NCBI RefSeq assembly: GCF_004135365.1
Contig: NZ_CP035492.1
Coordinates: forward strand, 2,898,001 to 2,962,000
Length of the DNA stretch: 64,000 bases
Direction of reading: 5' to 3'
Source of the DNA: Paenibacillus protaetiae
Lineage (GTDB): Bacteria; Bacillota; Bacilli; Paenibacillales; Paenibacillaceae
Part shown: piece by piece, positions 44,908-53,553 of the stretch
Numbering within the stretch: the first letter of the stretch is position 1
Layout: the number at the start of each line of letters is the position of its first letter
The notes under the pieces: generated by a model
What the model was told of the DNA's origin: nothing
The model's database searches: none
What the model saw: the letters and a program-made list of their open reading frames with translations, nothing else
Program-made: the position numbers and the translations under genes

Positions 44908-46065
44908 TTATTTGTAAGGGTCGGCCGCATCCCGCAAGCCGTCGCCCAAAAAGTTAAACGCCAGCACCGTAACTACAACAAACCCAAGCGGAATCAGCTT
45001 CCACGGATATAAGGCCACATTCTCCATTTGCTGCGCTTCCTGCAGCAGAACGCCCCAGCTTGCCGCCGGAGACCGGATTCCGAGTCCCAGAAAGCTCATT
45101 GCCGTTTCGCCGATAATCATGGAAGGAATCGAAAGCGTCATCGTTACAACCAAATAGCTCATAAAACCGGGAATGAGATGAATCCGAATAATTTTTGCGT
45201 TGCTGACGCCGGAAATTTTGGCCGCCATCACATAATCTTCGTTCCTTAATGCCATAAACTTGCTGCGCACAACTCTGGCGAGGCCTGTCCATTCTATAAA
45301 CGCCATAATAATTGTGATATAGAAAAACATCCGCACGATCGGCACCCGGGGAGGAATAGCCGCCGATAACGCCATCCATAGCGGAAGCGTCGGAAAGGAA
45401 CGGATGATTTCGATCAGACGCTGAATGACCGTATCTGTGACGCCTCCAAAATAACCCGAGATTCCTCCGATCAATAAACCTAGAAAAAAGCTGATTGCTA
45501 CCCCGACAAGCGGAATCGTCAGCGAAACCTGGCTGCCAAGCACGATGCGGGAAAACAAATCTCTTCCCATGCCGTCTGTGCCAAATACAAAAAACCTTCC
45601 CGGCTCGTCAACGCCAAACAGATGCAGATTGCCCGGAATAAACCCCCACATTTTGTATTCCGTGCCGGTAACCAAAAATCGGATCGGGAATATTTTTTCC
45701 TTATCCTCCACAAAAATTTTGCGAAGCGTCTCCGGATCGCGTCCCGACTTGAGGCCGTACACAAAAGGAACGAAATGAAATTTGCCTTCCGGGTCCACCC
45801 AGTGCAGCTTGGAAGGCCTGCTGTTCAGATTGTCGCTGTCGTAACTGTCCAGTCCCTGCGGCGCGATAAAATTGCCGAACAGCACCATCAGATACATGAA
45901 ACCGAGCACAAACAAACTGATTCGGGCCAGCTTGTGCTTCATAAGCTTCCGAATCATCAGCTTCCAGTGTGAAGCCGCATAATAGGACTCTTCCGCGCCG
46001 ACTTCCACCGTCTTTCTGGACCATAAGCCCGACCATAATCTAGTGTTGATTAACCGCGTTTTCAT
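44908..46065 (-). CDS. ABC transporter permease (OppC/DppC-like)
   Basis: The 385-residue membrane protein has a long cytoplasmic N-terminus, a first helix (ARISLFVLGFMYLMVLFGNFI), and an extracytoplasmic insert of about 100 residues. The BPD transport core follows, with the EAA-type loop AAKISGVSNAKIIRIHLIPG. The insert between helix 1 and the core is larger than in standard OppC and is typical of the subgroup found in carbohydrate-linked loci. It starts 3 bp after the oppB-like gene. Confidence 0.88.
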   Translation of the reverse strand: MKTRLINTRLWSGLWSRKTVEVGAEESYYAASHWKLMIRKLMKHKLARISLFVLGFMYLMVLFGNFIAPQGLDSYDSDNLNSRPSKLHWVDPEGKFHFVPFVYGLKSGRDPETLRKIFVEDKEKIFPIRFLVTGTEYKMWGFIPGNLHLFGVDEPGRFFVFGTDGMGRDLFSRIVLGSQVSLTIPLVGVAISFFLGLLIGGISGYFGGVTDTVIQRLIEIIRSFPTLPLWMALSAAIPPRVPIVRMFFYITIIMAFIEWTGLARVVRSKFMALRNEDYVMAAKISGVSNAKIIRIHLIPGFMSYLVVTMTLSIPSMIIGETAMSFLGLGIRSPAASWGVLLQEAQQMENVALYPWKLIPLGFVVVTVLAFNFLGDGLRDAADPYK

Positions 46066-46068
46066 CCG

Positions 46069-47067
46069 TCACATTCCTTTTCTTTGCATTCGAATTCGTG
46101 GGTCGAGCCAGACGAGCAAAATATCGGAGAGCAGCGTCCCGAGCACGATGCACACCGCCATGAACAGCAGCCACGTACCCGCCAGGTACATATCCTGACT
46201 GAGCAGCGCTTTGTACATAACCGGCCCTTGCGTAGGCAGATTCAATACGATTGCCGTAATCGTGGAGCCGGTAAAAATCGAGGTAAGCGACCATCCGATC
46301 GTGCTGACGATCGGATTGATCGCGGCGCGGACCGGGTACTTCATAATTATTTTTTTCTCCGACAACCCTTTGGCTCTTGCGGTCAGCATATAAGGCTTGT
46401 CCATCTCGTCCAGCATCTGGGCCCGCATCACGCGGATCAAATCGCAAGTGCTGCCAAGCCCAATGACAATAACGGGGATAATCATATGCTTCAGAAAATC
46501 TTCGAACTTGGCAAACGACCAGGCGGCATCCACGAATTCAGGCGAAAAGAGGCCCAGCATCGGATCGCCTACCCAAATATAAGAGAAGTACATCAATATA
46601 ATCGCCAGCAAAAAGTTAGGGGTGGCCATTCCCAGAAAGCCAAAAGCGGTAAACACATAGTCGGCGATCGAATATTGCCTGACCGCACTGAAGATGCCGA
46701 TCGGAATCGACACCGCGTAAGTGAATAACATCGAAATAATGGAGACGACAAGCGTAAGCGACATGTATTGCCCGATAATGCCGGATACCGGACGATTGTA
46801 GTTTAAGGAATAACCAAAATCGCCTCTGCTGATCATCCCCCACATCCATTTGCCGTATTGAACGTACCAGGCCTGATCCAAACCGTAAGCGCTTCGCATC
46901 GCAGCAAGAGAAGCGTCGTCGATAATTTCTCCGCCCGTTGTCATCTTCGCTGCATAAATGCTGATAAAGTCTCCGGGAGGAAGTTGAATAATGAAGAAAA
47001 CTATGATCGAAATGAGCAGAACGACCGGAATCATGAAGATCACCCTGCGTACGATGTAACTTAACAT
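46069..47067 (-). CDS. ABC transporter permease (OppB/DppB-like)
   Basis: The 332-residue protein begins MLSYIVRRVIFMIPVVLLIS, the standard first helix of OppB permeases, with later LTARAKGLSEKKIIMKYPVRAA as the EAA loop (shown partly: LTARAKGLSEKK). About six helices. The start at 47067 follows GAGAGG; an upstream in-frame ATG has no ribosome site. It forms the channel with the OppC-like subunit. A 68-bp gap separates it from the binding-protein gene. Confidence 0.9.
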   Translation of the reverse strand: MLSYIVRRVIFMIPVVLLISIIVFFIIQLPPGDFISIYAAKMTTGGEIIDDASLAAMRSAYGLDQAWYVQYGKWMWGMISRGDFGYSLNYNRPVSGIIGQYMSLTLVVSIISMLFTYAVSIPIGIFSAVRQYSIADYVFTAFGFLGMATPNFLLAIILMYFSYIWVGDPMLGLFSPEFVDAAWSFAKFEDFLKHMIIPVIVIGLGSTCDLIRVMRAQMLDEMDKPYMLTARAKGLSEKKIIMKYPVRAAINPIVSTIGWSLTSIFTGSTITAIVLNLPTQGPVMYKALLSQDMYLAGTWLLFMAVCIVLGTLLSDILLVWLDPRIRMQRKGM

Positions 47068-47135
47068 GGCGTTCCTCTCTTCAAGAAGCAAAAAGATGGG
47101 GGGAGGACAAGCTCCCCCTACCATTTTGCAACTGT

Positions 47136-49121
47136 TTATTCGATATAAAATTGCGCCGGATGTGCAAATCCGATTCCCCTGTACTCGTCGGCGTTGACGA
47201 GGGCAGGAACGTTTTTCACGTTATTTTTGACGACGACCAAGGATGGAGTTGGAGCGGTATAGCCGATAATCCATTGGTTTTTCTGATGGAGCTTAATAAT
47301 GTCGTTGCCAAGCTGGCTGATTTCTCCCTTGGATTTGGCGGCTTTCAGCTTATCCCAATCTTGCAGCAGAAGGGCAACGTCGCCTTCCGGCTTCACGCCT
47401 TCCTTGCCGCCGGAAGAGGTGTACAAGCCGTAATGGCCAAACCATGGCGTAATGACGCGGAGCGGCATCAGCTCATCCGGTCTGAGAGAGACGTCTACGA
47501 CGGATACGCTCTTGACGGCTACCGGAATTTTGTTAGCGTACTTCAGGTCGAAGTAGCTGCCTTGGTCAACGATTTTCAGCTCGGTTTTAATGCCGGCTTG
47601 ATCATAATATTTGCGAAGCAGCTCGATGAACTTCTCATCGTCCGTGCCTTTTTCTTCGTAAATCAACAAGGACAAATTGGAGCCGTCGGCAAATGTTCTG
47701 TATTTATGATTGCTGTCCCATTTCAGGCCGATTTCGTCAAAGAGCTTCTCGGCGCCGGCAACATCGTAATCGGTCCACTGCTTGTCCCATCCTTCTTGAT
47801 AGCCCGGGAGGCCTTTCGGTACGGATGCTTGCGCCGGTGTGCCGACTCCGCTCGTAATAATTTCCGACACCTCGTTGCGGTCGACGGCAATGGACAACGC
47901 TTGACGGAAGCGAATATCCTGGAAGAGCGTGCGGAGCTTCGGATCTTCCGTCGTCTGGTTCAGCTGTACACCGGTGCTGGACCAAGACGGCGTTTGCCAC
48001 GGGATAACGGTGTAATCGCCTTTTTTCTCGTTTTCCTTCAGCACGGTATAATCCTTGAAATCAAACTGGGCGATATCCACGTCGCCAGCCAGCGTTTCGA
48101 CGAGCTTATGGCTCGGATCTTGCATTTTATCCAATACGATCCGGTCGATGTAAGGCAGCTGTTGGCCTTCTGCGTCCGTCTTGAAGTAATAAGGATTGCG
48201 TTCCATAATGAAACGGTCGCTGTTGGCGTCGTTTTTTGCGACCCAAGGGCGAAGCGTCGGACGCTGCGGGTACAGCCAGTAATAGTAGCCTGTCCATTGG
48301 CCAAGCGTTTTGGTGTCTGCGAAGCCGTATTGCTTCGCCACTTCAAGCGCTTTGTCTTCGCCGATAAATTCAGGAAGAATCGTCTTGTAGTAATGCGCCG
48401 GCGCAAAAAACCATTTGTTGTCGATAGCGAGGCGCTCCAGGAACTGTACGCTAGGATGCTTGAATGTGACTTTCACCGCGTAGTCATCTACCTTCGTAAC
48501 CTCTGCCCTTTCCTTCTCGCCGGTATCCGGATTAACCGAGTAGTAGCAATCGTAAAGCGCTTTGCCAAACGTCTCAGGGACCAGCATATGCTCCCAGTAG
48601 AAAATAACGTCATCTGCCGTAAACGGCACGCCGTCAGACCACTTCATGCCTTCGCGCAGATGAATAATATATTCGGTGGAGTCCGCGTTCACCTCGTAGC
48701 TTTTCGCCACGTTGGGCTCGATGCCTGTGCCGTCCTGCTTGAAGCGGAACAGCGGCTCCTCCGTAATCATCTCAATGCCCCATTTATCATCGGGACCGTT
48801 CCATGGATTCCGCCATTCGCCGCCGTATTTGCCGATGCTTTCGTATACCGGCTCGACCATGACATCGCCCTTTGCAGGGAGGCGCTGCTCAACAGGAGGA
48901 AGCGTTCCGGCCTTCACAAGCTCTTGCAGCATCGGCGCTTCTTTGAATCCTTCGCTTGCGGCGGCAGTCGTTGCGCTAGGCGCTGCCGAAGCAGACGGCG
49001 CCACGCTTGCATTGCCTTTGGCAGCCGAGTTATTTGCATTGTTGCTCGTACAGCCGATTAAGGTTGCAGCCGTAAGCAGCAAGGCTATTGCCGTAACACC
49101 AAGTCTTTTCCTAACGATCAC
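47136..49121 (-). CDS. ABC transporter substrate-binding lipoprotein (family 5, oligopeptide/oligosaccharide)
   Basis: The ~661-residue lipoprotein starts at a GTG (49121). Its signal ends in LIGC, the lipidated cysteine, followed by a Ser/Ala/Asn spacer. The mature part is a solute-binding family 5 protein (IIHLREGMKWSDGVPFTADDVIFYWEHM is shown as LREGMKWSDGVPFTADD; RQALSIAVDRNEV). The size and NPYYFKTDAEGQQLPYIDRI block resemble members that bind oligosaccharides (for example xyloglucan or mannan fragments) rather than peptides. The DUF5054 gene at the operon end agrees with a sugar ligand, but this is inference. Confidence 0.88.
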   Translation of the reverse strand: MIVRKRLGVTAIALLLTAATLIGCTSNNANNSAAKGNASVAPSASAAPSATTAAASEGFKEAPMLQELVKAGTLPPVEQRLPAKGDVMVEPVYESIGKYGGEWRNPWNGPDDKWGIEMITEEPLFRFKQDGTGIEPNVAKSYEVNADSTEYIIHLREGMKWSDGVPFTADDVIFYWEHMLVPETFGKALYDCYYSVNPDTGEKERAEVTKVDDYAVKVTFKHPSVQFLERLAIDNKWFFAPAHYYKTILPEFIGEDKALEVAKQYGFADTKTLGQWTGYYYWLYPQRPTLRPWVAKNDANSDRFIMERNPYYFKTDAEGQQLPYIDRIVLDKMQDPSHKLVETLAGDVDIAQFDFKDYTVLKENEKKGDYTVIPWQTPSWSSTGVQLNQTTEDPKLRTLFQDIRFRQALSIAVDRNEVSEIITSGVGTPAQASVPKGLPGYQEGWDKQWTDYDVAGAEKLFDEIGLKWDSNHKYRTFADGSNLSLLIYEEKGTDDEKFIELLRKYYDQAGIKTELKIVDQGSYFDLKYANKIPVAVKSVSVVDVSLRPDELMPLRVITPWFGHYGLYTSSGGKEGVKPEGDVALLLQDWDKLKAAKSKGEISQLGNDIIKLHQKNQWIIGYTAPTPSLVVVKNNVKNVPALVNADEYRGIGFAHPAQFYIE

Positions 49122-49149
49122 TTTTTCCCACTCTCTTTCCTGTATATGT

Positions 49150-50649
49150 TTAGTCCAGCAGGACATCGCTGGTTAAAGCTGTTTTCTCTTGCGGTCCGGT
49201 TGGGCCTTCGGCGAACAGCGGCTGGCCAAAGAAGGTGCCTACTTGCGGATTGCCAAAGTGATAGACGGCGCCGCCGTCCGGGTTCGTATAATCTTTGTCC
49301 AGCCACGTCGGCCAAGCGTTGCCAAGGCCGTTGCCGGTCGCCTCGTTCGGGTAATATTGGAACGCCTGTACGTTGTTCCATGTATCCCAAGCCGTCCCCT
49401 GATTGGTGACGTCCGTCAGTTGATCAATGACCAGCTCTTGATACACATGGTTTCCCGGGTCCTTCCACATCCCATGCGAGCCTTGCGCCGAATAAACAAC
49501 CGGATGCGTTCCGTTCACTTTGTCGACTTCGTCCCAGCGATACGTCGTTCCGAAGGAATGCGCCCCATAATACACTTGCACCGGCTTCACATAATTCACG
49601 CCGTTATCGGCAAACTTGGCCAGGCGGACCGTAATGCGCTCCCAGTCGCCGACATGGTCGCCCACTTCTGTGCCAAGCACGTTTTTGCCCAAATCGTAAG
49701 GCGTAAATTGGAAATAGACGAGGTCGACGTTGTTGTACTCCTTTTCTACCCAAAACGCATAGATAGGCGCATGGGCGAGGTCGCCGGTGAAATACGGCAG
49801 TTTAAGCGTAAGCGGGTCCAGCGTCGTTTTCGTCTTGAACTCATATTTGCCAGAGTTCGGGTTCAAGTAACGGTCTACATAAGGGAACGTAAATTCCACA
49901 GAGGAAGGGAAATAACTTTCGCCTTGGGCGAACCAGATTTTTGGCGCAAAGTTCTGGAGGAGCTGGCGTTTGGACGCATCGCTGTATGCATTGTCCGGAA
50001 CGGCGACGCCTGTCGCGTCCAGCGGAGAGATCGCCTCGACCCGCAGGCTGGATACATCGTCATTGAAGTCGTCTACATACATCGCGTCCGAGGTAAATAC
50101 TTTCGAACCGCCCGAGAAGTTGTAATCCTGATACAAGGTGACTTTGTAGCCCGGAGCGACTCTTAGCGAGGAAATCTGATCATTGCCTACGCCGGCCTTC
50201 AACTCTTCCACGTTATGATCGCCAACGCCAAACTCCTGCTCAAACCCGCCGTACGGAGCATTCGAATAAACGGTGACAGGCGCATGAGAAGCTCCAATTT
50301 GTTCGACTTTAAGGCTGGAAGCCTCATCGTTCATGTCGTCCACCCAGCTTGCGTCAGCGGTAAATGTTTTGGTCCAGCCTCCGTAATTGGAGTCGCTGTA
50401 CAACGTTACCCTGTACCCTGGTGCAACTTTGAGAGAAGAAATCGCATCGTTTCCTACGACGGCCTTAAGCTTGTCCACGTTGTAGAAACCAACATCCAGC
50501 GTTTGCGATGCGCCGGCGTAATCGCCGTCTTTGTAGATCGTGACCGGAGCTTGTCCTTCCGCACTCACAGGCTTGTCTTGCCAAACGATAGACGCAGCGG
50601 CAGCGCTCATCAGAAGCGTAACGGAGATCCATTTCTTCACAGCCTTCAT
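49150..50649 (-). CDS. Secreted protein with two beta/gamma-crystallin domains and a Vps62 (DUF946) domain
   Basis: The 499-residue protein has a signal peptide (ISVTLLMSAAAASIVW ... VSAEG). Two beta/gamma-crystallin domains follow (about 36-115 and 120-205), each with two calcium-binding motifs of the (N/D)(N/D)xx(S/T)S type: NDAISS, NDEASS, NDQISS, NDDVSS, all intact. From about residue 220 a Vps62 domain follows (FAPKIWFAQGESYFPSSVEF, VGDHVGDWERITVRL, VVYSAQGSHGMWKDPGNH). Its stop is 28 bp before the binding-protein gene, so it heads the transporter operon. The biochemical function of Vps62 domains is unknown; calcium-dependent folding of the first part is expected. Confidence 0.85.
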   Translation of the reverse strand: MKAVKKWISVTLLMSAAAASIVWQDKPVSAEGQAPVTIYKDGDYAGASQTLDVGFYNVDKLKAVVGNDAISSLKVAPGYRVTLYSDSNYGGWTKTFTADASWVDDMNDEASSLKVEQIGASHAPVTVYSNAPYGGFEQEFGVGDHNVEELKAGVGNDQISSLRVAPGYKVTLYQDYNFSGGSKVFTSDAMYVDDFNDDVSSLRVEAISPLDATGVAVPDNAYSDASKRQLLQNFAPKIWFAQGESYFPSSVEFTFPYVDRYLNPNSGKYEFKTKTTLDPLTLKLPYFTGDLAHAPIYAFWVEKEYNNVDLVYFQFTPYDLGKNVLGTEVGDHVGDWERITVRLAKFADNGVNYVKPVQVYYGAHSFGTTYRWDEVDKVNGTHPVVYSAQGSHGMWKDPGNHVYQELVIDQLTDVTNQGTAWDTWNNVQAFQYYPNEATGNGLGNAWPTWLDKDYTNPDGGAVYHFGNPQVGTFFGQPLFAEGPTGPQEKTALTSDVLLD

Positions 50650-50729
50650 GATTCAACTCCTCTTTCATTCATTTGATTGTTCATCCGCATTTTCCCAGGA
50701 AAGTAATATATACCAGAAGCTCAATTTCA

Positions 50730-50763
50730 GATTAGTTTATGTTATTGACATATTCAATTGAAC
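50730..50763 (-). promoter_or_regulatory. Candidate promoter with overlapping operator of the crystallin-opp operon
   Basis: Reverse-strand TTGAAT (50758-50753), a 17-bp spacer and TAATCT (50735-50730). The -35 region overlaps TTCAATTGAA (50754-50763), part of TATTCAATTGAAC, which matches the two 13-bp repeats in front of the regulator gene at 10 of 13 positions. Confidence 0.45.
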
Positions 50764-51066
50764 TAGAACTATTAATTTTGTTAAAACAATTGCACTTTTT
50801 TGTTAAATTTGCAGGAGTGTTAACAGGGTGTTAAGCTAAAAGAAAACGGAAACGGTTAGCTAAACTGCAAAATAGCGGTTCGATCATACGGGAGTATGGC
50901 GTTACTTGCGCGTAATCCCCTCACAAAACACCATGTCACTGATATTTAATGCTTCTTGTCCTTCTGTTAATTTTGTTAAATGTTCTCACGATTTGCGTTA
51001 AGCCGATGGACTTCGTCTGCCGCCATATTTTACTAGATAATGGAATACACGGCTTATACGGCAGCG
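50764..51066. other. AT-rich intergenic region without gene
   Basis: About 300 bp between the operon promoter and the regulator's terminator. It has several TTGTTAA/TGTTAA repeats (near 50778, 50800, 50819, 50830, 50973) and an A-rich AAAACGGAAACGG stretch. No open frame with a ribosome site was found. Confidence 0.5.
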
Positions 51067-51113
51067 CAAAAAGCCGCCTCCATAGGATATCCCTATCCCG
51101 TGGAGGCGGCTTT
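51067..51113 (-). terminator. Terminator of the GntR/LacI-type regulator gene
   Basis: Reverse-strand AAAGCCGCCTCCA ... TGGAGGCGGCTTTTT hairpin with an inner GATAGGGATATCC palindromic loop. Confidence 0.85.
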
Positions 51114-51135
51114 CTTCCGAATGCTACAATATGAT

Positions 51136-52266
51136 TTATTCCGCCTGCATCATGCGAACGGAGCTGCGTTCGATGATTGAGGTGTTTAATTTTATCGTAA
51201 TGGCTCCTTCTCGCGAGTTTTCAATTCTCTTAAGCAGCAGCTTTACGGAGGATTGTCCCAGTTGTTCGGTCGTTTGCCTTGCTGTTGTTAACGGAACGGG
51301 AAGCAGGCTGGCCAGTTGAATATCGCTAAACCCGACAATTGAAAGCTGATCGGGAACGGATCTGTTCATATAAGCGGCTGTATATTGGCAGGAAGTCGCC
51401 AAATAATCGTCGGTGCACACTACTGCGGTTAGCGAAGGGTTGTCGCCGATAAACTTTGCAAGCTGCGGATTCGGGGCACTCAAGTTTTTCATATAATCCT
51501 CTGTGCATTGCAGCAAAATATTATGGCTGTTAATCGGCAAGCCGTGATCCAGCATCGCCTGCACATACCCCTTATACCGGTCTTCCCGGCTCGTTACCCC
51601 GTCAAACGCCATTGAAATGTACCCGATCTCCTTATGGCCCTTATCAATCAAGTATTCCGTCATGTTATACATCCCTTGATAATGATCATGATACACGCAG
51701 TCGATGCTGACCTCCCGGAATATCCGGTCAATAATAACAAGAGGATAGTTCAAAAGATTAAGCGACAATACCTTCTCGCTGCATTTTGTTCTTCCGCGCG
51801 GATACAAAATAATGCCGTCCACCCGGTCGTCGTACAGCTCCTGGAGGCATTCGCTTTCATCTTCCCGATCCGTAGAGATGCGTACGATCAGATAGCAGTC
51901 CGAGTTTCTCGCTTCGCGTTCCGCCGCTGCAATAATGCTTGAAGTATAATCGTCCAGATTGGGAAAAATCATCGCGATTCTCTTCTTGGAAGACCTCTCC
52001 GCCACCGTTGCCTGAACCGCGGCATCCCCTTGTGTTTCCGCCATAAACGTCCCTCTTCGCGGCAGACGGTAAACAATGCCTTCCTTCGCCAAAATCTCCA
52101 ATGCCAGCTTTGCGGTCATCCGGCTCACAGAATAAAGCTCGGCCAGTTCTCCTTCAGAAGGCACCGGATCATGCGACCGCAGCTTTCTGCGCCGAATCTC
52201 CTCTTTCACCTTTTCAGCCGTCTGCATATACAGCAGCGGTTTTTTATTTTTCTGGAGTTTCATCAT
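51136..52266 (-). CDS. GntR-HTH / LacI-type sugar-binding regulator (AraR-like architecture)
   Basis: The 376-residue protein has an N-terminal GntR winged helix (VKEEIRRRKLRSHDPVPSEGELAELYSVSRMTAKLALEIL, seen here as HDPVPSEGELAELY and VSRMTAKLALEIL) and a periplasmic-binding-like effector domain of the LacI class (RIAMIFPNLDDYTSSII, YLIDKGHKEIGYIS, LSIVGFSDIQLASLLPVPLTT). This fusion is typical of AraR-type repressors of sugar operons. The start lies five bases after GGAGGG. It is the gene upstream of the crystallin-opp operon on the same strand, with matching repeats in both promoters, so it probably controls both. Confidence 0.88.
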   Translation of the reverse strand: MMKLQKNKKPLLYMQTAEKVKEEIRRRKLRSHDPVPSEGELAELYSVSRMTAKLALEILAKEGIVYRLPRRGTFMAETQGDAAVQATVAERSSKKRIAMIFPNLDDYTSSIIAAAEREARNSDCYLIVRISTDREDESECLQELYDDRVDGIILYPRGRTKCSEKVLSLNLLNYPLVIIDRIFREVSIDCVYHDHYQGMYNMTEYLIDKGHKEIGYISMAFDGVTSREDRYKGYVQAMLDHGLPINSHNILLQCTEDYMKNLSAPNPQLAKFIGDNPSLTAVVCTDDYLATSCQYTAAYMNRSVPDQLSIVGFSDIQLASLLPVPLTTARQTTEQLGQSSVKLLLKRIENSREGAITIKLNTSIIERSSVRMMQAE

Positions 52267-52287
52267 GCCATCCCTCCGACTTTGGCA

Positions 52288-52313
52288 TATCAACCGAATA
52301 TATCAACTGAATA
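52288..52313. promoter_or_regulatory. Two adjacent 13-bp direct repeats upstream of the regulator (candidate operators)
   Basis: TATCAACCGAATA (52288-52300) and TATCAACTGAATA (52301-52313) differ at one base and abut each other, 22 bp upstream of the regulator start. A related TATTCAATTGAAC lies in the opp-operon promoter at 50752. This would allow negative autoregulation. Confidence 0.6.
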
Positions 52314-52352
52314 CTACCATATTAATCGGACGCGGTATATGTAGTCTCGCAG

Positions 52353-52384
52353 AAAAAACCGGGCGGATTGATCCGCCCGGTTTC
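52353..52384 (-). terminator. Terminator of the zinc-ribbon gene
   Basis: AAACCGGGCGGAT-CA-ATCCGCCCGGTTTTTT hairpin on the reverse strand. Confidence 0.88.
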
Positions 52385-52421
52385 CCGCTTGTTCCATTGT
52401 CCTTTACTGTACCCCGTCCGC

Positions 52422-53540
52422 CTAAAGCTGCCGGGCCAACACGGCAATAACGACGCCAACGATCAGAATACAAAGCAGCGTAAACAATGTAATTTTCCAA
52501 GGGCTTCTCGGCACATGGCCGGTTACGCTCCCTGTCTCCCCGTTCACCATATAACGGTACGTTTTGTCCTTGTACTTGTAGCTCGCATTCCATACCGGCA
52601 GCAATATGTGCTTATACGTCTGGTCAGAATAACGGGTGCTGATGCTCAAGTTGCGCACTTCATCTCCGGCGATCAGCCCTCTGATTTGGCCAGCCAGCTC
52701 TTCCTGTATACGGGATTCGGCCCGCTCCCAGCCTTCCTTCAGCGAAACGGAATAACGCTCCGCGATAAATCCGCTTAAATATTCCGGCTTGTAAGCCGCC
52801 AATTGATCCAGCCGATAGTCGTGGAGCTTGTAAAGCAGCTTGCTGTCGTACTGCCCGGAAGCCGGAATAAGCACATCGTCGAAATAATGCTCGTATGTAC
52901 CGCTGGTCCAATGCCATACCGTATAACGGACATTTTCCGTATACGTTTCGGTTTTGCCGTTCACGACGCGGGTGCGAACCTCTTGCCGGTAGTGGTAAAC
53001 GCCGACCTCCGCTCGGTACGACGAATCCGTATTGGAATCAAATGTCCAGAACGGCACATAAATCCCGTTCAACCGGGAATCTACCGACCGCTTTTTAAAT
53101 TCGCTAGGCACAAACCACTTTTTGCTGCGCCAAGCTTGAAATGCCTGCGCTGCCTGCTCCTTCGACACATGGAACGGAATGACCGATTCCGGGCGTATGC
53201 TGCCCGGGCTGCCCTGCGGGAGCACCTTGGGCGAACCGCAAAAGCCGCATACCGCCGCCGTCTGGCGGGCCGGGAGCAGCATTTCGCCGCCGCAATTGCT
53301 GCATTTGACCGCCTGCTGCTCCGTTCCCCAATCCATCAAAGCTGCATTGTCCTCGTCAGCCCAATTGAGCTCATGCTCCGCAGGTTGTTCACGCGGCCCC
53401 TCCGCGATTGGCCGTTCACTGCCGCAGTAGCGGCATTTCAGCATTTGGCTTGCGGTATCGAACGCCATTTGCCCGCCGCAGCCCGGGCACGGAAAACCAG
53501 CCGCATGACCATGCGGATCCGGATGCTCCTTATCTCCCAT
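52422..53540 (-). CDS. Zinc-ribbon membrane protein, YdjG-like
   Basis: The 372-residue protein has two N-terminal zinc ribbons (CPGCGG ... CRYCGS and CSNCGG ... CGFCGS), a central domain (about 120-340) and one C-terminal membrane helix (ITLFTLLCILIVGVVIAVLA), a TFIIB-type zinc-ribbon arrangement. In B. subtilis ydjG lies with ydjI in a PspA-type envelope-stress operon. Here it follows the YdjI-like SPFH gene by 13 bp. The molecular role is unknown; membrane-stress association is inferred from that synteny. Confidence 0.78.
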   Translation of the reverse strand: MGDKEHPDPHGHAAGFPCPGCGGQMAFDTASQMLKCRYCGSERPIAEGPREQPAEHELNWADEDNAALMDWGTEQQAVKCSNCGGEMLLPARQTAAVCGFCGSPKVLPQGSPGSIRPESVIPFHVSKEQAAQAFQAWRSKKWFVPSEFKKRSVDSRLNGIYVPFWTFDSNTDSSYRAEVGVYHYRQEVRTRVVNGKTETYTENVRYTVWHWTSGTYEHYFDDVLIPASGQYDSKLLYKLHDYRLDQLAAYKPEYLSGFIAERYSVSLKEGWERAESRIQEELAGQIRGLIAGDEVRNLSISTRYSDQTYKHILLPVWNASYKYKDKTYRYMVNGETGSVTGHVPRSPWKITLFTLLCILIVGVVIAVLARQL

Positions 53541-53553
53541 CTCGCATCATCCT

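Noticed and set aside
47151-49061. 636-codon plus-strand open frame
   Set aside because: It is antisense to the binding-protein gene, has no ribosome site, and its composition is that of a frame shadow of a GC-rich gene.
50779-50850. CcpA site in AAAACGGAAACGGTTAGC
   Set aside because: Too many mismatches to the consensus, including the right half.
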